A stretch of DNA of 64,000 nt from Saprospiraceae bacterium (GTDB lineage: Bacteria; Bacteroidota; Bacteroidia; Chitinophagales; Saprospiraceae): positions 434,001 through 498,000 of the forward strand of contig JADKGL010000037.1 of assembly GCA_016722295.1 (NCBI GenBank). Direction: 5' to 3'. The position numbers were made by a program, and so were the translations under genes. Below the pieces are notes generated by a model that did no database searches, was not told the DNA's origin, and was given only the letters and a program-made list of their open reading frames with translations. Position 1 is the first letter of the stretch, and each line of letters opens with the position of its first letter. Below, piece after piece: positions 25,576-35,905 of this stretch.

Positions 25576-27967
25576 TACTCACGCCCAAACCTCCATTTTC
25601 CTCATCGGGATGCTTAAGTTTTGAGATAAATTTATATGATCTTGCCGCTTTTTGAATCGCTAATTTAAGTTGACCTGAACCCTTACCATGAAGCACTTTC
25701 ACTTCCTTTACATTAGCCAATAATGCTTTATCCAAAAACACATCAAAGGCATCCACAGCATCATTCACTCGAAATCCACGAACATCCAAAAGTGGTTTAA
25801 ACTCTTGATTTTTTGCAATGTAATCTAACTTAACACGAACTGTCTGATTGGATTCTATTGCTACAGGCATCGGTACTACTTCAGAGATATCCACATTGTA
25901 TTTTAAATTGGCTTCTTCTACAATTAACTTAGTCTTATTCATAGAGATAACTCGCCCAATTAATCCATACTTTATTAATTTAACTGGTGAACCGATTTTA
26001 ATTTCATATTCAACACCTTTATAAAGCGTTTCAGACAATTTCTTATTCAGATCACTGAACTCTTGTATTTGTTCTACCTGTGCTTGCTTTTGTTTTTCAG
26101 CCAATTCTATTGCCTTTGCTAAATTCTTTTCATCTCGAATTTCCTTTGCAACTTTTGAATATTGTTTTTGTAAATCATCGGTCTCTTTGATTTCAATTTT
26201 TTTTGCTTCAAGCTTAAGCTTTAATCTTTTGACTTCATATTGAGTACTTAAATTTTCGTAATTTGCTATCAACTGATCCAGTTTTTCAGTTTTCTCGCGC
26301 CACTCATTGCGCTCCTTTTCAAGTGCTACTTTTTGCTCATCAAGATTCGTAAGCAAATCTTCAAGTGCCACATGATCCTTTCCTATTTTCTTCCTAACTT
26401 CAGTGATTATTGAAGGATCTAGTTGATTAGATTTTGCCAATTCTAAGGCAAATGAGCTACCAGGCTTTCCAACACGAAGTATGAATGTAGGTCTCATATT
26501 TTCACTATCATAAAGCATTGCACCATTGATTAGACCTTCTTCTCGATGAGCTATTGCTTTAAGATTCGAGTAATGCGTATTGACTATGCCATAAGCATGT
26601 TTTTTATTCAATCTTCGAAGCACTGTTTCAGCTATTACGCCTCCTATTCTCGGCTCTGTACCAGAGCCAAATTCATCAATCAGAAGCAGCGTCTTAGAAT
26701 CCACATTTTCATCGAACGCTTTGAGCAATTTTAGTTTTGCATTGTATGTACTGAGTCCTTCATCGACAGATTGATGATCTGTGACATCACCAAATATTTT
26801 ATGAAATACACTAAATGTAGATTGTTTGCCTACAGGTAATAAATAGCCGCATTGGAACATACATTGTAATAGCCCTAGGGCTTTCATTGTAATTGATTTG
26901 CCACCAGCATTAGGTCCTGATATGAGCAATATCCTATTTGTAGAATTCAAATATAAACTAAATGGAACAGTTACAAGACGTTGACTATTATTCTTTATTA
27001 AAAGTAAAGGATGACGTCCATCTTGAATAGATAAACCTTCACTTGAAATCTTTGGCTTGATACCGTCAATTTCTTTAGCAAATTTTGCTTTTGCATGAAT
27101 AATATCCAAGCCAATTAATTCATAAGCTGTTGACTCCAACTCTTCTGCAAATGGTCTGATTACTTCTGAAAGTTGGCTTAGAATCTTAAAAATTTCTGAT
27201 TGTTCATCTGACTCCAACTCTCTCAATCTATTATTCAGTTGTACCAATTCTTCAGGCTCAATAAAAATCACTTTACCAGACTCTGACTGATCATGGATAA
27301 TACCAGAAACATTTCGCTTATGTTCCACATTGACACCTAATACCAATCTCCCATTTCTTATCGTCTCTGGAATATCCGCCAAATAAGATTTTTCGCGATA
27401 CATCAAAAGACTACGCTTGAATACCTTATGTAAATCGGAATTTATTTCTTTTATGCTCCTGCGAATTCTTTGCAATTCAATGGAAGCCGAATCCAGTATC
27501 TCATTTGTAGGTGAAAAGACTTTAGAAATTTCATTTAATATTGCATTGGGATTAATTAACCTATCGATTCTGTAATTTAAAAAAGAAAATTGTTTTTTAT
27601 CCAAATCCTTAAAAAATGCTCGGATATTTTTTGAAATGACACATAAATTTTTAAACCGTAAAACACTATCTAATGGACATGTATAATTTGCAATTTTTAG
27701 CATTCTAACATCTTCAGTGACTGCTTCAAATACAGAAAGTGGCAAAGGATTATTCTGAGTAAGCCAAAACATTTCTTCCACCTCAGTAAGCATAACTTGT
27801 ATAATCTCAGCATCAATTACTACCTTTTGATGAGAAAGTTCAAACGCCGCTTCTTTAGAATAACAATATTTTATGCACTCCTCTTGTATTTTATGAAACT
27901 CTAGTTCATTGCTCAAATTTTCAGGTATAAACTGAACAATTTCTGAATTAAATTTATTATGTCCCAT
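25559..27967 (-). CDS. mutS2: MutS2-family ATPase/endonuclease
   Basis: An 802-residue MutS2, a MutS paralogue without the mismatch-recognition domain, associated with suppressing recombination or rescuing collided ribosomes in other bacteria. The core and clamp helices precede Walker A GPNAGGKS (351-358) and Walker B LLLIDEFGSG. A long coiled coil follows (about 510-640, rich in Lys/Glu). The C-terminal Smr nuclease domain begins LDVRGFRVNDAVDAF and contains the HGKGSG motif (about 725-802). The start overlaps the end of the TamB-like gene by 11 bp, so the pair is translated as a unit. Confidence 0.95.
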   Translation of the reverse strand: MGHNKFNSEIVQFIPENLSNELEFHKIQEECIKYCYSKEAAFELSHQKVVIDAEIIQVMLTEVEEMFWLTQNNPLPLSVFEAVTEDVRMLKIANYTCPLDSVLRFKNLCVISKNIRAFFKDLDKKQFSFLNYRIDRLINPNAILNEISKVFSPTNEILDSASIELQRIRRSIKEINSDLHKVFKRSLLMYREKSYLADIPETIRNGRLVLGVNVEHKRNVSGIIHDQSESGKVIFIEPEELVQLNNRLRELESDEQSEIFKILSQLSEVIRPFAEELESTAYELIGLDIIHAKAKFAKEIDGIKPKISSEGLSIQDGRHPLLLIKNNSQRLVTVPFSLYLNSTNRILLISGPNAGGKSITMKALGLLQCMFQCGYLLPVGKQSTFSVFHKIFGDVTDHQSVDEGLSTYNAKLKLLKAFDENVDSKTLLLIDEFGSGTEPRIGGVIAETVLRRLNKKHAYGIVNTHYSNLKAIAHREEGLINGAMLYDSENMRPTFILRVGKPGSSFALELAKSNQLDPSIITEVRKKIGKDHVALEDLLTNLDEQKVALEKERNEWREKTEKLDQLIANYENLSTQYEVKRLKLKLEAKKIEIKETDDLQKQYSKVAKEIRDEKNLAKAIELAEKQKQAQVEQIQEFSDLNKKLSETLYKGVEYEIKIGSPVKLIKYGLIGRVISMNKTKLIVEEANLKYNVDISEVVPMPVAIESNQTVRVKLDYIAKNQEFKPLLDVRGFRVNDAVDAFDVFLDKALLANVKEVKVLHGKGSGQLKLAIQKAARSYKFISKLKHPDEENGGLGVSIIELQ

Positions 27968-30900
27968 CCTTTTTTCTAAATCTTTCTTTTAGCGCATTTT
28001 TAAAATCTGAAAACGAATCAAATTCTCGACGGTATGTAACACCAGAGCCTACTTTATGTTTAATTCCTAAAAAACTGTCGTCGCTCTTATAATAAATTCG
28101 TAATTTCAAACCATTGATTGGCGTATTCCATTCAATAACACTTTCAGGTGTAAAGTTTGTATTGCCGTATATACTTGTGGTTTTATAATTACCCCCCAAC
28201 GTCACAGCCCATTGATCATTCCAAAGTCTTTGACGATATGTAAACACAAATTCACCTTGATCTATTCTATTTTGAGAAATAATAGGATCTTCAACCACAT
28301 CATATGCTACATTAAAATCAACTCCAGAAATAAAGTCAACATTATTAAAAGCTTCAGATAATAAATTGGTCACAAATAATGAAAACTGAGAAGAAAGCAT
28401 CTCTGACAAAGTATTTATACCGGTATTCTGAATCAATGAAGTTTGAAATGGATTTGCAGTATTTAAAAAAGTGCCAAAAACCAATAATCCAAATACTTGT
28501 TGATTTAACAAGTCAGGATTTGCATCCATTTCCTTTAGCTTAATATCTGTATAATTTTTTAAATCACCAGTCAATGTTGGAAAAGCTAGTTTAAAGCTGA
28601 TATCAGGCTTTAACAATGATCCATTAAGGTTCATTGACAAGTCGATTTGAGTTCTGCTCTTGGCTTCATCATAAACATCCGCTTGATCAAATAAATATTC
28701 TTCGATAAATGAATACACCGTCGAATACAATCCTTCATACTTCGCAATTAAATTAATGTTTGCATTTAAAGGATCACCTGTCCATTTTATAGTACCGCCA
28801 CGCAATATTTGAAATGGCTTATTTACTACATTCAGCAGTGTAAATAAATACTGACCACGTTCCACAATATAATCCCCAGTCATAGAAAAAGTATTGTCAC
28901 GCAAAGAATTAATTTGTAAATTACCACGTCCAAAACTTTTCATGACATCACCTGCATCTTCATCAAAAACAATTTGAACTTCAGAATCCTCAAATACTGA
29001 AATATTCATTTTTAAATTCATTCCTCGTACATCCAATGGCTTAACTATTTTTACTGAATCAATTTGCTCATTTTTAACAAAACTCACAAAATCTTTGGAA
29101 TCTGCACTTTGATCATAATTAACTGGAATTACTAATTTGCTTCCTTTGAGGGATATAGCCGAGATATTGATATTCACCTTACTTAGATCTCCTAAAAAAC
29201 TTGCATCAAACTTACATAATCCATAGCCATAATAATTTGGATTGTCATCTTTTGTGGTATTCAATATTAGTGCCTTATCTGAACTGACGTTGCAATCTAC
29301 AGTAAAACTACTAAGGTTCTTATGCTTTAAATACCCATTCAAAAGCATTGGATTATTCAATTCATCGGCGAGCTTGATATTATTGAACTGAATTAAATCT
29401 CTATTTAAAGCGATTTTACCTTGATTACAATTCACCACAGCACCTAGATAATTTATCTTTGTTGATAACTTCTTCGCTTCCAACTCCCCTGTTAAAAGCA
29501 ACCTCTTATTAATCAGATTCAAAAACACATGACCATCTAGGCTACCTTTTGTCTTTGAGATCCCTGGAATGTAATCTTCCAAATACTTTGCTGGAGTATT
29601 CAAAAGCTCTAACAATATTTCAGCATCATATTTAGGATACTTATAATTTTTAGCAATTGGTACATTGACAGTTCCCATACCTGAAATTTTATAGTCCCTA
29701 AATTGATTCAAAAATTCTACATTCAATTGAGAATTTTCATTTGGTAAAAATAAACTTAATTGTAATGGCCCATAATTTGACTTATTTACATGGAACTGAA
29801 AAACATTTGCTGTTGCTCTAATATTTACTAATTTAAAATAATTTTCTAAAGTTAACTCAAAATTAAACAAACCAGATAGTGCAAGTCCCTTTGCATTTAT
29901 AAACTGATTCACAACAGCAATATCAAAACCATCCACATTCAATTTCAATCCCTTCTGATCATAATTGGCAACACTAATATACCTTGTCGAATCAGTAAAA
30001 CTAAAATTCTTAAAAAATAAATTCCCATTAGAATATGCCAAAGAATGTTTAGAAGAAATATACCAAAATACATCATCAAATAAAAACTGATTAGAAGGAA
30101 TCTCTAGCGAAATAAACTTCGAATTATGCTTTACTAGCCCGATCATTTCATACTTTTTTGACACCTGATCCGAATCTAATGAATATAGTGAAACCATCGA
30201 TTGAGTCGAATTTCCATTTTGCAATAAATTCACATTTGGCACTGTAAGTCTATCAAAAAAATTAACTTTATCTGCATATAACTTTGAGGAAATAGCAGTA
30301 TTATTCCACTCAGAAAGTAACTTGAAATTTTTTATTTTTATACCTTGATATTCAAAATCTGTTACATTAGAATTAACTGTAAGTAGCTTCTGATCAGAAT
30401 TTAATTTTCCTTCAAAAATTGCTAAATCACTTTTTACCGGTATATTTAAATATGTAAGTAACTTTCTAGAATTAACAAAACGAATAGTATATGAAAGATC
30501 AATGTGATTAACATTCTGATTCTCTTCAAATGGTAAGCTAGGAATATTGGATTTCAAAATACCTTTAATATCTTTTAACAAATCTGAAAGTACAAACTTG
30601 CCTTCCGCAGCAATTTTGCCAAATTCAGAATCAACAATAAGCTTCTTATCAATACCAACTTGTTCTACTTGAACATCTAAATTCTCTATCAGCAATGCTT
30701 GATCTTTGTTTTGGTCTCGCAATACAATATCTTTTAACTTAAGTTTACCAATGGCTTCATCTATTGACTTACCTTTCATGTTGATATCTATACTTGCTTT
30801 AGCAATAAATGGCTCTTTGGTCAAGTTCAGTTTCTGAAGATCAAGATGAGCTACATTTGCATTAAACTGAAAAAAAGGACTATTCCTAATTTCAGAAATC

Positions 30901-32780
30901 TTACCCTCAAACGAAAATTTAATAAACTCGTCATCCATTTTAAGCTTCCCATCTAATAACGAATTATTAAAATTGCCATTAAAATTTAAATTTCGATATA
31001 CATTATTTTTAAATACAGCACTCTCAAGGTTTGCTGTCAAATCAGCATTCAATGACTCCCACGTCAATCCTACACCATTTCTCAACACAGTCTTAAGATT
31101 CACTTGTTTTAAATCTGGAATACCAATGATAGTCCCCAGTTCAAAATCAACCAATTCAAGGGCACCTGAATAGGTTGCTTTAGTATTTCCATTTCTAAAG
31201 TTCAAATTAATATCTGTATTTGCAATGCCTAAATCTGTAGTAAACTTTCCATAAGATACAAAATCACCTATATAACCATCAAAATTCCCTCTAAAGGTGA
31301 AATTACCGATATTTACCAAGTTTGTTGGCACTTTAAATCCTGGAAAAATATCTTGTAAGTTTTTAATACTGCTCTGAAACTTATCTGCCTTTATATTCAA
31401 TATTTCTTCCCCAAACTTTGCTAAGTTACGAGAAGCAAAATTTCCAGTAAATTTAATTTTATCTCCAAACTCAAAATCAAGCTTAGGTATCTTCAAACTG
31501 TTCACTTTACCGAAAACAGTACCACTCAACTTAAAAGTTTGATCTTTGTTTTTAATAAAAAATGCATCATCAGCAATTTTTGAAAAAAATTGTGCTATAT
31601 CTTCAACTGCGACTTTACTATTTTTTGATTTGAAATTAATAAATATAGCATCTACAAAATTAAGATAACTTTCATATTTTGAATATTTCAATTCAAGCGT
31701 ATCTTTTAAAATTGACTTATCGGTTTCAATAATAAAATTTTGCAAATTGACATACTTCGAAGTGACTGCTCCATTATTAATCTTAATGTTTTTTATAGTA
31801 AGACCTGAACTTGATTTCGCATTAAAAAAATTCATACTACCAAAAAAATCTAGATCATTATATATAAATCCTGTAAGGCTCGAATTAATATCTACTACTT
31901 GAAAATCATTAAAATCCATCGAAGGTAACTTGGTGATATCGAAGTGTTCAAAAGCATTATTCTCATTTCGATAAGCAAAACTTCCGTTCTTTATTAAAGC
32001 CGATTTAATTTGAACTACAAAAGGCAAAGAACATTTAATATCTGGGTCTACTACCTCTGAAGGAATTGTATCTATTATAGCAATATTCCGATGCACACTA
32101 TCTCTTAAAGCTATTTTCTTAACAACTGAAATATTGGGTTCTGACAAAACTACTTTTCCAAAACGCAAAAACCCTGCATTTGTATTCAACTCTTCTATTG
32201 TCGCTTCTAGCGAGCCTACATAATAATCCTCATATCTTGAAGATTCTTCATATACTCTTTGGTATCGAAAAGATTTTGCTGATATTGTTTCAAGAAAAAA
32301 GAGAAATGGAACCGATTTGGAAGATTTACTTTTTGGTTTGATTTGATATAAAAAATGATTCAAACTATTTCGCTCTTCGCTGTGGTATGAAATTATTTTA
32401 AACACAGAAGAATCAATCTCAACATCTTTTATATACAGTGAATTTGAAAAAAGTGAAATCAAGGATTGGCGCAAACCAATAGTCAAATTCCCTCCATAAA
32501 ATAAAGTATCTTGATGATGGTCATTGAGCAATGCATGCTTCAAACTTATGCCATTCACAATATCTACATGAATATCTTGGATTTTGATTTTAAAGTCTGA
32601 TTCTTTATTAATCAAATTGACAATACGGTCTTTTGCCCAATTTTGAAACAAAGAAGTTTTTGACAACACATAAATAATACAAAACAAACTTAAAAATAAA
32701 ACAAATATAAAAGCAAGAACGCGCGAAATACTTATCGCTTTCCCTACTGTTTCTTTAATATCTTGCTTTATATCTACCAC
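27957..32780 (-). CDS. TamB-like / DUF490 translocation and assembly protein
   Basis: A 1607-residue envelope protein. One membrane anchor near the N-terminus (about residues 18-40) is followed by a very long beta-rich periplasmic region and a C-terminal DUF490-type domain. That domain shows DIKLKEMDANPDLLNQQVFG, LLVFGTFLN and a last strand-rich part, DFNVAYDVVEDPIISQNRID and FTYRQRLWNDQWAVTLGGNY. Proteins of this kind form lipid-conducting bridges or help outer-membrane protein assembly between the two membranes. No TamA/BamA-like partner is adjacent here. The gene precedes mutS2 with a short overlap, a pairing that may simply reflect shared transcription. Confidence 0.85.
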   Translation of the reverse strand: MVDIKQDIKETVGKAISISRVLAFIFVLFLSLFCIIYVLSKTSLFQNWAKDRIVNLINKESDFKIKIQDIHVDIVNGISLKHALLNDHHQDTLFYGGNLTIGLRQSLISLFSNSLYIKDVEIDSSVFKIISYHSEERNSLNHFLYQIKPKSKSSKSVPFLFFLETISAKSFRYQRVYEESSRYEDYYVGSLEATIEELNTNAGFLRFGKVVLSEPNISVVKKIALRDSVHRNIAIIDTIPSEVVDPDIKCSLPFVVQIKSALIKNGSFAYRNENNAFEHFDITKLPSMDFNDFQVVDINSSLTGFIYNDLDFFGSMNFFNAKSSSGLTIKNIKINNGAVTSKYVNLQNFIIETDKSILKDTLELKYSKYESYLNFVDAIFINFKSKNSKVAVEDIAQFFSKIADDAFFIKNKDQTFKLSGTVFGKVNSLKIPKLDFEFGDKIKFTGNFASRNLAKFGEEILNIKADKFQSSIKNLQDIFPGFKVPTNLVNIGNFTFRGNFDGYIGDFVSYGKFTTDLGIANTDINLNFRNGNTKATYSGALELVDFELGTIIGIPDLKQVNLKTVLRNGVGLTWESLNADLTANLESAVFKNNVYRNLNFNGNFNNSLLDGKLKMDDEFIKFSFEGKISEIRNSPFFQFNANVAHLDLQKLNLTKEPFIAKASIDINMKGKSIDEAIGKLKLKDIVLRDQNKDQALLIENLDVQVEQVGIDKKLIVDSEFGKIAAEGKFVLSDLLKDIKGILKSNIPSLPFEENQNVNHIDLSYTIRFVNSRKLLTYLNIPVKSDLAIFEGKLNSDQKLLTVNSNVTDFEYQGIKIKNFKLLSEWNNTAISSKLYADKVNFFDRLTVPNVNLLQNGNSTQSMVSLYSLDSDQVSKKYEMIGLVKHNSKFISLEIPSNQFLFDDVFWYISSKHSLAYSNGNLFFKNFSFTDSTRYISVANYDQKGLKLNVDGFDIAVVNQFINAKGLALSGLFNFELTLENYFKLVNIRATANVFQFHVNKSNYGPLQLSLFLPNENSQLNVEFLNQFRDYKISGMGTVNVPIAKNYKYPKYDAEILLELLNTPAKYLEDYIPGISKTKGSLDGHVFLNLINKRLLLTGELEAKKLSTKINYLGAVVNCNQGKIALNRDLIQFNNIKLADELNNPMLLNGYLKHKNLSSFTVDCNVSSDKALILNTTKDDNPNYYGYGLCKFDASFLGDLSKVNINISAISLKGSKLVIPVNYDQSADSKDFVSFVKNEQIDSVKIVKPLDVRGMNLKMNISVFEDSEVQIVFDEDAGDVMKSFGRGNLQINSLRDNTFSMTGDYIVERGQYLFTLLNVVNKPFQILRGGTIKWTGDPLNANINLIAKYEGLYSTVYSFIEEYLFDQADVYDEAKSRTQIDLSMNLNGSLLKPDISFKLAFPTLTGDLKNYTDIKLKEMDANPDLLNQQVFGLLVFGTFLNTANPFQTSLIQNTGINTLSEMLSSQFSLFVTNLLSEAFNNVDFISGVDFNVAYDVVEDPIISQNRIDQGEFVFTYRQRLWNDQWAVTLGGNYKTTSIYGNTNFTPESVIEWNTPINGLKLRIYYKSDDSFLGIKHKVGSGVTYRREFDSFSDFKNALKERFRKKDGT

Positions 32781-32844
32781 TTAGTTTACTATAACAATAA
32801 TAATTTTATTTCCAATACTCTGTAAGAACCCTTTTAACATTACT

Positions 32845-33690
32845 TTAATTTCTACTTTTCCACATCTCAAAAATTTTAATTACATCTGAAGTAGCTTTCA
32901 CATCATGTGTGCGAATGATATTGGCTCCTCCTATAAGGGCTACAGTTGTTGCTGCAATGCTACCATGCAACGCATGTTCTGGATCTGAATCAAGCAATCT
33001 GTATATCATAGATTTCCTAGATAAACCAACTAAAATGGGTTTGTCTAAGATTTGAAAAGAAGAAAGATGACGAAGTAAATCATAGTTTTGAGTCATTGTC
33101 TTACTAAATCCAAAGCCTGGATCGATCACAATATTAAGTTTGATAGATTTCTGTAACTCCTGCAATCGCAATACAAAATATTTTATTACATCCGACACAA
33201 CATCATCATATTGTAAAAATTCAGCTTTCATCATTGAGCCTATCTCTCCTCTCATATGCATCATACAGTAAGCTACTTGATACTCTTCAAGCAATTCCAA
33301 CATTTTGAGATCATAAGTGCCTGCATGTATATCATTTATCATTTTCACTCCTAAGTCTAAGCCTTTTCGTGCAATAGATGACCTATATGTATCAAGTGAT
33401 AAAATTTTATCAGGGAATTGTTTCACAAAAACCTTGATATATTTCTCTACATTGTTCCATTCTTCTTCTTCACTTAAGATATGTGCTTTAGGTCTTGAAG
33501 AGCTACCACCCAAATCGATTATTGTAGCACCATCTTGCATCATCTCTTCAACTTTGGTCAAAAAGTCATTTTCAGAATGGCTAACACTTTTGTTATAAAA
33601 CGAGTCAGGGCTAGTATTAACTATCCCCATCACAATCGGTCTCTCTAAGGAGATTAATTTCTGTCCACACTGCAAAAAACGAGTTTCCAA
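32845..33690 (-). CDS. folP: Dihydropteroate synthase
   Basis: Condenses para-aminobenzoate with the pterin pyrophosphate in folate synthesis. The two Prosite-type regions are present: VMGIVNTSPDSFYNKS near the start and IIDLGGSSSRPKA near residue 58. IVIDPGFGFSKTMTQNYDLL and ILVGLSRKSMIYRLL follow, and the C-terminus has GSIAATTVALIGGANIIRTHDV. Length 281 is normal. A -7 box reading TAATTTTG on the minus strand lies 26 bp before its start. Confidence 0.95.
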   Translation of the reverse strand: METRFLQCGQKLISLERPIVMGIVNTSPDSFYNKSVSHSENDFLTKVEEMMQDGATIIDLGGSSSRPKAHILSEEEEWNNVEKYIKVFVKQFPDKILSLDTYRSSIARKGLDLGVKMINDIHAGTYDLKMLELLEEYQVAYCMMHMRGEIGSMMKAEFLQYDDVVSDVIKYFVLRLQELQKSIKLNIVIDPGFGFSKTMTQNYDLLRHLSSFQILDKPILVGLSRKSMIYRLLDSDPEHALHGSIAATTVALIGGANIIRTHDVKATSDVIKIFEMWKSRN

Positions 33691-33716
33691 ATATGCCTAT
33701 TAGTCTGTAAAATTTG

Positions 33717-33724
33717 CAAAATTA
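33717..33724 (-). promoter_or_regulatory. -7 box for folP
   Basis: Minus-strand TAATTTTG, matching TAnnTTTG, 26 bp before the folP ATG. No clear -33 TTG. Placement in the only intergenic space upstream supports it. Confidence 0.45.
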
Positions 33725-33862
33725 AGATTTTCTAGAATTTTTATATCGGGGAAAACCCTTATTTCTATTTGTTTACATATAATGAATTTTTATAATGTGT
33801 TAAAATTTTATTATTCAGCCTAAAGAATGAGCATTTTATTCGGCAAATTGACTTGTTTTCCA

Positions 33863-33870
33863 TACTTTTG
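33863..33870 (+). promoter_or_regulatory. -7 box for the M23 peptidase gene
   Basis: TACTTTTG, matching TAnnTTTG, 41 bp before the ATG at 33912. The TTGACTTG upstream is too close (about 12 bp) to be a normal -33 element. Confidence 0.45.
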
Positions 33871-33911
33871 CATTGAAAGCGAACATTTTTTAATATTCAA
33901 AATTTATGTAA

Positions 33912-35210
33912 ATGAATTTGAAAAACCAATTTATTGTAAAGGCTTTACAGGGCATTGCATTAGTTACATTGTTGATTCTCAATGGATTTGTACTAAAATT
34001 CATACTTAATTTTAAGTTATTTAAAAAAACTGAAATAACATTGTCAAAAGAATGCCAAATACAGCCAGAAAACATAGATTATGGTTTCGATAATCGCTAT
34101 TTTCAGATTCAAAAAAGTGATCTCAAAAAGAACCAATTATTACCAGATCTTTTGAGCACTTATGGACTTAATAAAACAATAATAAATACAACACTTCAGG
34201 GGATTTCAGAACTTTTCAATGTACGTAATTTTAGATCAGGAAATACCATAGCTTTTATTCAATCTAATCCTTGCTGCTCACCAGATTATTTTGTTTATGA
34301 AATCGATGCATCTAAATATGTCCTTTGCGAATTAAAACAAGATGGATGTGTAAGTATTGAAGAAAAAAATTCATTTACTAAAGAAGAAATTGCTACTGGC
34401 ATTATAGAAACATCACTTTGGGAGGCCTTAGAAAAGAATGGAGTTTCGATAAATATTATAGATCAAATGGAAGATGCACTATCCTCTTCTGTAGACTTTC
34501 ACCATGTTCAGAAAGGTAATGAATTCAAACTTATTTTTGAACGATTGTATGTCGGTAACGAACCGACAAATAATGGCAAATTAATAGCTGCACAGTTCAA
34601 TACTTCAGAAAACAATCATTTTGCTTTTTCGTATAATTTCAACAACAAGCATGAATTTTATGATAATGAAGGTCGTCCTATGAGAAAATCATTTCTTAAA
34701 GCTCCGGTACGATTTTCTCGAATATCATCTCCTTTTAGTCATAGTCGTTTTCATCCAGTACTTCGATTTTCTAGACCACATTTAGGTACGGATTATGCCG
34801 CACCAACTGGCACACCAATTATGGCCGTAGGTGCTGGAGTGGTTGAGGCCGCAACATATGGAGGAGGAAATGGTAAATTTGTTAAAATTCGACACGATAA
34901 GATGCACCAAACTCAATATCTTCATATGAGTCGATTTGCTGCAGGAATCCGACCTGGTGTTTCTGTAAGTCAAGGGCAAGTAATTGGTTATGTAGGGTCG
35001 ACGGGACTTGCTTCAGGGCCTCATGTTTGTTTTAGATTTTGGAAAAATGGTGTACAAGTCGATCACAGAAAATTAAATTTCCCTTCTCCTGATCCATTAC
35101 CTGCATCTGTTTTACCAGATTTCTTCAAACATAGAGATTATTTGAAATCTAAACTTCAAGATGTAGAAACTACTGCTTACATTTCCACAGATAGAAGTAA
35201 AGCATTCTAA
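33912..35210 (+). CDS. M23-family peptidoglycan endopeptidase with an H-x-C site
   Basis: A 432-residue membrane-anchored peptidase (one hydrophobic segment, about 11-33) with an intermediate domain and a C-terminal LytM/M23 domain (about 270-395). The metal-site residues read HLGTD (His290, Asp294), YLHMS (His338) and GPHVCFRF. In this last motif the usual HxH is His371-Val-Cys373, so the second metal ligand is Cys instead of His. I recall similar HVC forms in other Bacteroidota, so it may be a lineage trait. The protein probably trims cross-links in the cell wall or controls another hydrolase if it is inactive. It is transcribed away from folP. Confidence 0.9.
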   Translation: MNLKNQFIVKALQGIALVTLLILNGFVLKFILNFKLFKKTEITLSKECQIQPENIDYGFDNRYFQIQKSDLKKNQLLPDLLSTYGLNKTIINTTLQGISELFNVRNFRSGNTIAFIQSNPCCSPDYFVYEIDASKYVLCELKQDGCVSIEEKNSFTKEEIATGIIETSLWEALEKNGVSINIIDQMEDALSSSVDFHHVQKGNEFKLIFERLYVGNEPTNNGKLIAAQFNTSENNHFAFSYNFNNKHEFYDNEGRPMRKSFLKAPVRFSRISSPFSHSRFHPVLRFSRPHLGTDYAAPTGTPIMAVGAGVVEAATYGGGNGKFVKIRHDKMHQTQYLHMSRFAAGIRPGVSVSQGQVIGYVGSTGLASGPHVCFRFWKNGVQVDHRKLNFPSPDPLPASVLPDFFKHRDYLKSKLQDVETTAYISTDRSKAF

Positions 35211-35230
35211 AGGTAAAAAAATAACAAGAT

Positions 35231-35902
35231 TTATTTCAGTGCTTCTCGCTTTGTTAGATTTGGCAAACTGTTTTGGCTAACAAATTCTTCCACTTCATCA
35301 TAGTTTGTTTTAGCATGTTGTCGTAAAATCCATCCCGCAGCTTTCTGAATAAAAAACTCTTTACTTTCTGCTCTATTAAGGATTAACTTTTTCACCAATT
35401 TAAAATTTATTGCATCCTTATAATGCAACTGAAAAATCAATGATGTTCGGATTACCCATATATTGCTCGATTTATTCCACAGTAATGCCTTTTTTTCTCT
35501 TTCGGATTCAGTACATTTTTTCAATAAAATCTTGCCAATAAACTGAGGAGCAATTCCATCTACAGTATCCCACCAAGATTTTTTCACAAGTAATTCTTCA
35601 AAAAATGGTATCATATCAAGATCCATTTTACCAATCCATTTGAATCCCAAATCAAACAAGACATATTGATTTTCTCTACAAGGATGAAGCCAAAGTTTTT
35701 CAGCCAATGCCATGAACTCAGCTTTGTCATATTTATAATCTAAAAAAACATACTTTACAATTTCTTTCCGTTTTGGTGCTGCAATTCCATAAAATTGAAA
35801 CTGATTTCGCATATAAGCCGCCATTTTCTCAGCACGGGAAGAATTCTGATGAACAATAAATTCTGCTTGAAGATTTTGAAATAACAGCTCTACTTTATTC
35901 AT
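35231..35902 (-). CDS. DNA alkylation repair (AlkD-like HEAT) protein
   Basis: A 223-residue all-helical protein of the AlkC/AlkD superfamily, whose members are DNA glycosylases for alkylated purines built from HEAT-like repeats. Recognisable parts are QFQFYGIAAPKRKEIVK near the start, the repeated aromatic-rich helices (DLGFKWIGKMDLDMIPFFEE, WWDTVDGIAPQFIGK), and IQKAAGWILRQHAKTNYDEV near the end. The ATG at 35902 is preferred over an in-frame GTG at 35905. It follows the CHU_C protein gene by 3 bp and may be cotranscribed. Confidence 0.87.
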   Translation of the reverse strand: MNKVELLFQNLQAEFIVHQNSSRAEKMAAYMRNQFQFYGIAAPKRKEIVKYVFLDYKYDKAEFMALAEKLWLHPCRENQYVLFDLGFKWIGKMDLDMIPFFEELLVKKSWWDTVDGIAPQFIGKILLKKCTESEREKKALLWNKSSNIWVIRTSLIFQLHYKDAINFKLVKKLILNRAESKEFFIQKAAGWILRQHAKTNYDEVEEFVSQNSLPNLTKREALK

Positions 35903-35905
35903 CAC

